This document shows positions 57,673-64,000 of a stretch of DNA of 64,000 nt, one piece after another; positions within the stretch are counted from its first letter, which is position 1; every line of letters starts with the position of its first letter. The notes beneath the pieces are model-generated. The model saw only the letters and a program-made list of their open reading frames with translations, was not told the origin of the DNA and did no database searches. Source of the stretch: Cerrena zonata (Eukaryota; Basidiomycota; Agaricomycetes; Polyporales; Cerrenaceae); the NCBI GenBank assembly GCA_038087015.1, contig JASBNA010000028.1, forward strand, positions 186,001-250,000, written 5' to 3'. The position numbers and the translations under genes are program-made.

Positions 57673-59461
57673 ATGAACGAGAATGAAGTAAAGATCCAGA
57701 AGATACGTGATGGTCTACCGTTATCTGAGGTGATTCGTCCTTCGTCTTTGAAAGACTATATTGGCCAACAGCATCTTATAAACGATAATAATGGATCAAT
57801 CAAAAATTTTATAAAATTAGGCTATTTACCTTCAATGATCATATTTGGTCCTCCTGGAGTTGGTAAAACTACAATAGCCAGAATCTTATCGCATGAAACC
57901 CAATACGTGTTTGTTGAAATATCAGCAACTGACTCAACTGTTCAAGACTTGAAAAACCTCTCGATTGAAATATCACTGGAGAATAAACTACGTGCTTCCA
58001 GACATGAAATGTTTTTAAAAGTAGCTATATTCGTTGATGAAATACATAGGTTGACAAAAACTCAACAGGACTTTTTATTGCCCTTCATTGAAGATGGTAA
58101 TTTTGTTTTCATTGGTGCTACCACCGTTGATCCTAAAAAAAGAATTAGAAGAGCTATTTTATCAAGGTGTCAGATGTTTGAATTATCCACGCTCAACCAA
58201 CAGGAATTGACGTTAATAATAAAAAGAGCCATCTTGTTCGAAAATATAAGGAGAAAATTAACTCATCAACTACAGTTTTTGCATTATGAAGAAAATTCAT
58301 TATCTATATTGATCCAGTTCGCCAATGGTGATACTAGATCTGTGATTAATTTAATCGAACTAATTAGTAACCGTTTCAATAATGATACTTATAAGATTGA
58401 CAATGGGGGTCTGCCGATTTCCCTTGATCTGAATAACTTGAAATCAGTAGTCGATAATATCATCAAAGTTAAAAGCGGTTTGCAAAATCCGTCCAACATT
58501 CCTTTCTTCATACAACTATTCGATTCAATGCGAGGTAGGTATAAATCAAAAGATATTCAAGCAGATTTAATCAAATGGACGCCGGTGACTAGAAAAATAA
58601 ACCCACATATTGTTTTCAAAAAATCTGTACCTGGTTGTTTTATGGTGAAAATAAGGTCGAACTATTTAAAATCGAAAATCAATGATTCAGAGATTGAAAG
58701 TGAATTTGAAGATGAAAATGACTTTATAAAAGCCCCTATAGCAACTCAGAATCAGAAGCAACAAGAGTGGCAAGACCACATGGTTTATTCTGATGACAGT
58801 GATGTTGAACCTTCTTCCATTTATTCTGATGATGATGACGATGTCAAATTCATCGATCTCAAAAAGATTTCATCATCGAAATTTAATTCCTTAGCAGCCA
58901 TTCATGCTTTTTTGACCCTCTTTGCGAAACGGAGAAAGTCCTATATTCATCTTGAAACAATTACTACTATTCCTTGTTTTATTCGTGAAATCTGATAATT
59001 ATGAAATAAGGAAAACCCTATCAGTCTTAAAGTCGATTCAATTTTCTAATACTAACATAACTAAAGTTATGAGTGATCGTATCATTAGGTTAGCTTCGTT
59101 GTCACATCATAACTATAAACATTCGAATTATCCTTTAACTATTCTTCGATGGTTAAAAGAATTTCATACGCAACATCAAAAATCAACAGAACTACAAATT
59201 ACACTGGGTCCTGAAGATGATTATGAGATCACTTATGACCCTTCCTTGGTGAGAAGGCTTTTATCTGATATAGATGAAGATGAAGATGATCAAATCCGGG
59301 AAGAATCTGGCTCGAATTTAGGCACAATCAATGTAGAAAGTATAGATGATTTAGATAATCTGTTTTATATAGGTATCGAAGAGGGTTATAATGTCACACC
59401 AGCAACCTTTGAACATAATTTTGGCGTTAATAGCATGATTTCTGAGGTTGATCTTCATTAA
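57673..59461 (+). CDS. MGS1: Mgs1/WRNIP1-type AAA+ ATPase (one frame break)
   Basis: Begins at ATG 57673, or 57634. GLPLSEVIRPSSLKDYIGQQ, then the Walker A FGPPGVGKTT, VDEIHRL (Walker B) and GATTVDPKKRIRRAILSRC identify the MgsA/WRNIP1 family. It acts in replication-fork repair with PCNA and Rad18. The frame runs on to an early stop at 58995, while the conserved AAIHAFLTLL-RNGESPIFILKQLLLF needs a plus-one change at T-run 58921-58923. One T fewer gives about 595 residues. No ubiquitin-binding zinc finger is present at the N-terminus, and a long acidic loop (about 340-400) is inserted. Confidence 0.75.
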
Positions 59462-59587
59462 GGAATATACGATTTGACGTTTACTGTCGTTCGAGTTTTT
59501 GTGGATTTTTTGCAGCATTTTGCACAAATAATTTAACTGCTAAAACTATAACTCTACTTTTACTACTTATTCTGTTCAAAACTTTAA

Positions 59588-60313
59588 ATGGGGGAAAACC
59601 TATTAAGCTCTTTGAAAAGATTTATCTCGAATGAGTTGATAATATTCCTAGATTTTCTTTCGAACCTAACTGCAAACTGCCTCATAATAAATATCATTAT
59701 TCTTTTTCATTTAAGAACAACATTCAATCTGATATCAAGAATCTCCCTTTTGGTGTTAAAAACATCCACGGAAATAGTTATTCTATTTAATTTTACCCTT
59801 CTTCAATTGTTATATTCCTTAACTGGAACCAGGATATCAAGAGACGGAAAATACAATAAGAACGGAAACTTAAGTATCCAAATACTTCACGATCAATTTT
59901 GGAGAGATGAGTTCGTTACTTATTCGGGGATCAAGAATCCTACCACTACCCATAGCGTCTTAGGACCAATCACGAAATTTTTACAGCCAGTGGAAAGCTC
60001 GTCAATTGAAATAATTGGTGAGCCATTCCCGAAACTTAATGCTAGGCCATCAAAACTTACTGGTGATGAGAGTGACGAGACCATCCTTCACGAAGATGAA
60101 AGACCTCCAAGCACATCGAATATTCAAGAATTGGGAGATGAAACTTTTGCAGCCCTGTCATTTAGCCAGTTGAAAAGGCTAAAATCAAAGTCCTTACAAT
60201 ATAGATTGAGGAAGCAACCGAACAGAGACGATTTCGAACTGGCCGATAACGTATCTATCGAAAGCCTGAGAAAGCGTCATAGGCTCAAATGGAGGCTTTC
60301 AAATTCAGGCTAA
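59588..60313 (+). CDS. Unrecognised membrane protein, 241 aa
   Basis: ATG 59588 opens 241 codons. Residues 18-85 hold two or three hydrophobic segments (LIIFLDFLSNLTANCLIINI, then IIILFHLRTTFNLISRISLL and IVILFNFTLLQLLYSL). The rest is hydrophilic: a WRDEFVTYSG segment, an acidic stretch and a basic C-terminus (RLRKQPNRDDFEL, SLRKRHRLKWRLSNSG). I do not recognise it. Clade-specific proteins of this type are common. It lies between MGS1 and the Hol1-like gene, convergent with the latter by 60 bp. Codon use and frame length support a real gene. Confidence 0.65.
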   Translation: MGENLLSSLKRFISNELIIFLDFLSNLTANCLIINIIILFHLRTTFNLISRISLLVLKTSTEIVILFNFTLLQLLYSLTGTRISRDGKYNKNGNLSIQILHDQFWRDEFVTYSGIKNPTTTHSVLGPITKFLQPVESSSIEIIGEPFPKLNARPSKLTGDESDETILHEDERPPSTSNIQELGDETFAALSFSQLKRLKSKSLQYRLRKQPNRDDFELADNVSIESLRKRHRLKWRLSNSG

Positions 60314-60373
60314 TACTACGACTTACAATAATGATATTTTACCCTGAATAAATTATTAATATATAGATAAGGT

Positions 60374-62104
60374 CTAAAATACCTTGAAAGGTGTGTAATT
60401 AGGATCAGACATTTTGTAATAGTAGCCCTTGGTCATTCTTCTAAAAGACTTACCAAATAAGATCATTATAATAAAGCTACCATTAATTACGGTAGCCATC
60501 ATAAACATCAACCAGGTTGTTTCTACCAAACCTGATTTATCAATCCATGGGCCAATACCAAAGGTAAACCCACAACCGATCATATTTCTCACGAATAACA
60601 TCAAAACCATACTCTCACTGGCCAAATTCCCATAACAATCAGCAGCGTAAGATAAGCATATTGGACCTGAAGAACTCATGGCAAAACCCAAAAGAACTTC
60701 ACCGATAATTACAGGAATTTCCCAAGCAGCCTTATTATTAGCAGCTATACCGTAAGCAATCAAGCCACAAGAATTAAGAATAGTAGGAATTATCATAGCA
60801 TATAATCTAAACTCTGGTTCGAAAATACCCTTATTGCGCTCTGCTAATTTGACGGAGAGCCAGTCAACGAAATTCCCACCATAAAACATACCTAAAACAC
60901 TGCCAACAAAGGGTCCCAAGTTAGTTAAACCAGTGTTCGAAGTAGAAAACCCATAGCTTCCAGTGAAAATCAGTGACTGAGTGTTGTTCAAAAGAGATAA
61001 CCACATCATTTGAGCACCATAAACAGTACCACCCCAAATCAAAGCTGGAAATCCAAGCAAAAGAAAAGGCCTAGTGAAAATAGTCATCAACAGCCTTTTA
61101 TCACCATACTCAAATTCAATTACTTTCAATTTTTGAGCGTAAGTCCTTTTTGCAATAGTTGGATCAATACTTGAAGCATCAGTTTCACTATTATCTTCAT
61201 TGAGAGATTTAACAGGAGAAATGATCGATTTTATCTTGGTTCCCACTTTTTGAGCCTGCTCTTCAGTAAGTTCTCCACTTCTAGTTGCTTGCAAGATGGT
61301 ATCCTGACTCTTGATTTGTTCTAAAATCTCTTTTTCCCCAGAGTCTTTTGATCTATCAAAAGTAGTATCTTCTAATAAGAAAAATAAAACAATAAACAAA
61401 ACAGCCATGATGATAACTTGAACGTAAAAGCACCATTCCCAGGTAGGTATATAACCTGCCACTACCGGACCTAAAAATGAACCAGCATATAAAGCCAAAA
61501 TCATTAAAGAGATGTATTTTGATCTTTCATGAACAAAAAAAACGTCTGTACTACTGATAGGAACGAGAGAATCACAAGGAGCTGCACTAAACCCACTAAT
61601 CAAAAATGAAACGATAATATAATTAATGGTCTTTGCTTGTGACCCAAGAGCATTCCCAATAATCGCCAAAATAGTACAGAAAAGGTACATACCTCTTCTT
61701 CCGTATTTCATTGCAAGAGGTTGGAAAAAAATGCAACCAAACCCTAAACCAATAAATATACAAGCACTCGAAATATTCAAATGACTTATATCGGTTGAAA
61801 ATTCAGTTAACCAAATCGTAAAGTACGGCCCATACCAACCAACAATAACAGCAGCCATAAAAGCCCAAAACCAAGTTAAACCAAACTGAAGGTTCTTCTT
61901 TCTCTGGGACCATCTCAAAACATCATTTATGTCGGAGCTGGGTTGAGGTTGCAAAATAATATTCGAACCATCTCCTTTCTTAACATTCAAGGAATCTCCT
62001 AAATCAACCAAATGCATAGTACCTGGAACATACTCCTCTTCGTCGATCGAAAGTCTGCCACCACTCAAAACCTTCTCGAGGTTAGACATTGGTGTTTCCG
62101 ACAT
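60374..62104 (-). CDS. Hol1-like MFS transporter (DHA1 family)
   Basis: 576 residues with 12 likely membrane helices and a central loop of about 80 residues (EDTTFDRSKDSGEKEIL and on). The N-terminus EYVPGTMHLVDLGDSLNVKK, then IILQPQPSSDINDVLRWSQR, is typical of the Hol1 branch. The helix 2-3 loop carries FQPLAMKYGRRGMYLF, the MFS motif A region. Yeast Hol1 is a polyamine and cation transporter; specificity here is not readable. GATA motifs lie upstream. Confidence 0.75.
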   Translation of the reverse strand: MSETPMSNLEKVLSGGRLSIDEEEYVPGTMHLVDLGDSLNVKKGDGSNIILQPQPSSDINDVLRWSQRKKNLQFGLTWFWAFMAAVIVGWYGPYFTIWLTEFSTDISHLNISSACIFIGLGFGCIFFQPLAMKYGRRGMYLFCTILAIIGNALGSQAKTINYIIVSFLISGFSAAPCDSLVPISSTDVFFVHERSKYISLMILALYAGSFLGPVVAGYIPTWEWCFYVQVIIMAVLFIVLFFLLEDTTFDRSKDSGEKEILEQIKSQDTILQATRSGELTEEQAQKVGTKIKSIISPVKSLNEDNSETDASSIDPTIAKRTYAQKLKVIEFEYGDKRLLMTIFTRPFLLLGFPALIWGGTVYGAQMMWLSLLNNTQSLIFTGSYGFSTSNTGLTNLGPFVGSVLGMFYGGNFVDWLSVKLAERNKGIFEPEFRLYAMIIPTILNSCGLIAYGIAANNKAAWEIPVIIGEVLLGFAMSSSGPICLSYAADCYGNLASESMVLMLFVRNMIGCGFTFGIGPWIDKSGLVETTWLMFMMATVINGSFIIMILFGKSFRRMTKGYYYKMSDPNYTPFKVF

Positions 62105-63200
62105 ATTTGCTGTAGCTTACCTGTACCTGTCGAATACTTGTGTCCTCAGGAACGACCAAACGAATTCCAAATCACCCAGAATCATCTTGTCTTAAATACT
62201 GCAAGTCGATCACAATCTCCGCTAACTTAACCTGTGAAATGGCCTGTCACTAGAACTGAACTTCCCTCAAAACCTCTAAAGCGGAATTTCTGCTTATCGG
62301 GCCCCTCTAGCAAAATGCGCAACAAGGTTCCTAATCAGGGTTATCGATTTATGTGAAAAGCTTGCAAAAATATCATTAGTTTGGCAACGGTGACTATCTA
62401 TTCGGAATCTAGCCATGGGGTACTGGAAGCATCATTGGGCAAGGCTGGAGGCATAGTGTCCCTTCGATTCCGTTTCTCAATAATGTTGGAGTGACTTTTC
62501 CTCACCAGGATGTAAAGTTATGCAAAACTTCAGCTTCGGGTTTTATTGAAATTGGCCCTTTAATGTATCCTGCTCTATTAGTTTTGGAAGGTGTTAGTGT
62601 TTTAGTGTAGCTTTGGAACAAAGCATCGTAGTTAAGTTATGACGATTCTTTGTTATTCTTATCGTTGGCCGACTTATCAGGAGATAAGAGCAAACACCAT
62701 AAAAAGATCGTTTATTCCTTTTACGTTAAGCAATTTGATAAATAAATACAGTTTCAAACGGTGATGCTGCAAGTTTAGGGTATTCATTGTTAATGCCAAA
62801 TTTGAATACATCTACGATTTTGATTTATCAGTTCCATACCTGATGTTGAAATTTTTTTTTTTTCTTTTGGCAAGAAGGTAAATTACGGTATAGCAGTATA
62901 TATATATATATATATATCAGTATGTATATATAGTTATAGTAATAAGAATATAGTAAAAGGGGAAAAGACAAACCAAATACTTGGAGATAAAACAAGAGGA
63001 ACAAAAAGAAAGTAAGTCTGTAATTAATATGCAAAAGGTTCTGATTGGATGAATCAATATAATACTACTCTTTGTCAACTAACTTTTTTCTAATCAGTTA
63101 ATCAATTTTATGCACAGTGGAATTATAGAAATCGAAAAGGGCAAGAAGAAGGGAAATATATGGAATAAACATTAATGAGTATAAAAAATAAAATAAGAAA
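62105..63200. other. Hol1-like promoter and eIF4G 3' flank
   Basis: 1096 bp between two minus-strand genes. It has CTTATC at 62293, a GATA cluster at 62658-62688, a T-run and a TA-dinucleotide tract at about 62898-62918. No gene recognised. Confidence 0.5.
62658..62688. promoter_or_regulatory. Cluster of GATA-factor motifs
   Basis: CTTATC (62658-62663), CTTATC (62673-62678) and GATAAG (62683-62688) lie within 31 bp. Such clusters bind Gln3/Gat1-type nitrogen regulators. They stand about 560 bp before the transporter start. Confidence 0.4.
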
Positions 63201-64000
63201 TTAATTATCTAAGGATGCTTCATTAGTTTCTGGTTCTGGTTGTTCATCATCATCGTTATCATCATCGTTACCATGATCACCGCCTAAGGCAGCAAACATA
63301 TTACTTCTAGATGCAGTGGAATCATTTCTTTTTGAATTATCCCTTGGTGAAGAGACGGTTGATGGTGAAAAACTTGAATCAGGGGTTGGTCTATTTGATT
63401 GGGATCTTGAAACTGAGGTAAAACCTTTTGCATCTTTTGAAGGTTGTCTATCTCTATTATTTTCTCTTCTGAGAACAGAAGTTTGAGCACCCCATGATGA
63501 ACCACCTCTAGTAGAGTTATTTCTTGATTCACCACCATAATAATCTCTAGGAGTTGAACCACTATTATTGTTATTACCTCTATTTCTTCTCTTTCTTTCA
63601 GCGGAAGCTTTTTCTTCTTCAAGCTTTTTGATTTCAGCTTCATTATGAATTTCTTGAATAGTTTTTGGACCTGATTCAGCTTTAGCAGATTTCCATTTAG
63701 CAGCTCTTAAATCTTGTAAATCCATTAACATAAATTTAATTCTTGAAGAAAGTTTACAATTATCTAAAATGATTTTTATGTTTTCGAAAACCATGTTTAA
63801 TGCAGCTTTATTTCTTTCATTTGTTTCGAATTTAGGACCAACGGTTTTAATTAATTGAGCCAAATTTTCTAAACTTTCTTCTGATGGATCAACAACATTT
63901 TGAGATTGAGATCTTAAACAATGTAAAATAACTTGATCATTCAACATATTTAAAATATATAAATGACCAATAAATTTAACCAAACCTAAACCTCTTCTCT
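63201..64000 (-). CDS. TIF4631: eIF4G C-terminus, 5' part outside window
   Basis: From the right edge the frame reads RRGLGLVKFIGHLYILNMLN, the second half of a MIF4G HEAT domain (RRGLG...FIG.LY.L.ML), then LAQLIKTVGPKFETNERNKA, and continues as a disordered Arg/Ser/Asn/Gly-rich tail with an acidic end. This is the eIF4G scaffold of the mRNA cap complex. The start lies beyond 64000. A TTG at 63983 is not the start. The tail (RNRGNNNNSGSTPRDYYGG) resembles the RNA-binding RS-type tail of yeast eIF4G. Confidence 0.88.
   Translation of the reverse strand, partial: RRGLGLVKFIGHLYILNMLNDQVILHCLRSQSQNVVDPSEESLENLAQLIKTVGPKFETNERNKAALNMVFENIKIILDNCKLSSRIKFMLMDLQDLRAAKWKSAKAESGPKTIQEIHNEAEIKKLEEEKASAERKRRNRGNNNNSGSTPRDYYGGESRNNSTRGGSSWGAQTSVLRRENNRDRQPSKDAKGFTSVSRSQSNRPTPDSSFSPSTVSSPRDNSKRNDSTASRSNMFAALGGDHGNDDDNDDDEQPEPETNEASLDN

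Overview
The window is nuclear DNA of a budding yeast. Every confident gene has a fungal counterpart: CDC6, SNT1, TAF5, AXL2, PDB1, pyruvate carboxylase, VID27, PEX17, IES2, MFG1 and eIF4G. The DNA is AT-rich, genes are nearly all intronless and tightly packed, and intergenic DNA is full of poly(A)/poly(T) tracts. Several CTG codons fall where related proteins carry Ser or Thr, notably in the CBS-domain gene at 15.6-17.5 kb. This suggests a CUG-Ser clade (Debaryomyces/Candida-type) yeast, but that is an inference. I found no tRNA gene, rRNA, transposon, LTR or CRISPR array.

Layout. 0-10 kb: a WDR48/Duf1-like protein (runs off the left edge), MHF1 (CENP-S), a 9-bp minisatellite, CDC6 behind an MluI cell-cycle box, and the Set3-complex scaffold SNT1, which carries a long His-Glu repeat and three frame breaks. 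10-18 kb: mitoribosomal MRPS9, an AlaX-type alanyl-tRNA editing protein, V-ATPase assembly factor VPH2, an intron-containing cis-prenyltransferase (RER2/SRT1), a CBS+PB1 protein with one frame break, and a probable mitoribosomal mL50. 19-30 kb: TAF5, a PQ-loop transporter, an SLC33-type acetyl-CoA transporter, PDB1 and an ACOT9-like thioesterase. 30-43 kb: AXL2, a FIT lipid-droplet protein, a ZIP2/SHOC1-like meiotic gene with an in-frame TGA, SOH1/MED31, DUO1 and pyruvate carboxylase with one frame break. 43-49 kb: a regulatory-rich, locally GC-rich gap, a 74-aa protein, a Met4/Cys3-type bZIP factor, an RGS protein, the 37-codon OST4 gene and a 97-aa protein with one frame break. 49-64 kb: VID27, RRG9, PEX17, IES2, MFG1, an MGS1/WRNIP1-like AAA+ ATPase with one frame break, an unknown membrane protein, a Hol1-like MFS transporter and the 3' end of eIF4G.

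There are no operons. Several gene pairs share divergent promoters, and the control sites I could read fit the genes beside them. MBF/SBF-type boxes precede CDC6 and AXL2, a Cbf1-type CACGTG and a Met31/32-like site precede the Met4-like gene, and GATA motifs precede the polyamine-type transporter. A Rap1/telomere-like motif, CCCGTACACC and variants, recurs about a dozen times between genes.

Single-base frame breaks occur in five genes. At least five of the seven breaks lie in short homopolymers, so sequence or assembly error is the leading explanation. The most notable items for follow-up are the ZIP2-like gene with a lone TGA, the dispersed Rap1-like motif, several near-perfect intergenic palindromes, and tiny upstream ORFs before MFG1 and the bZIP gene.
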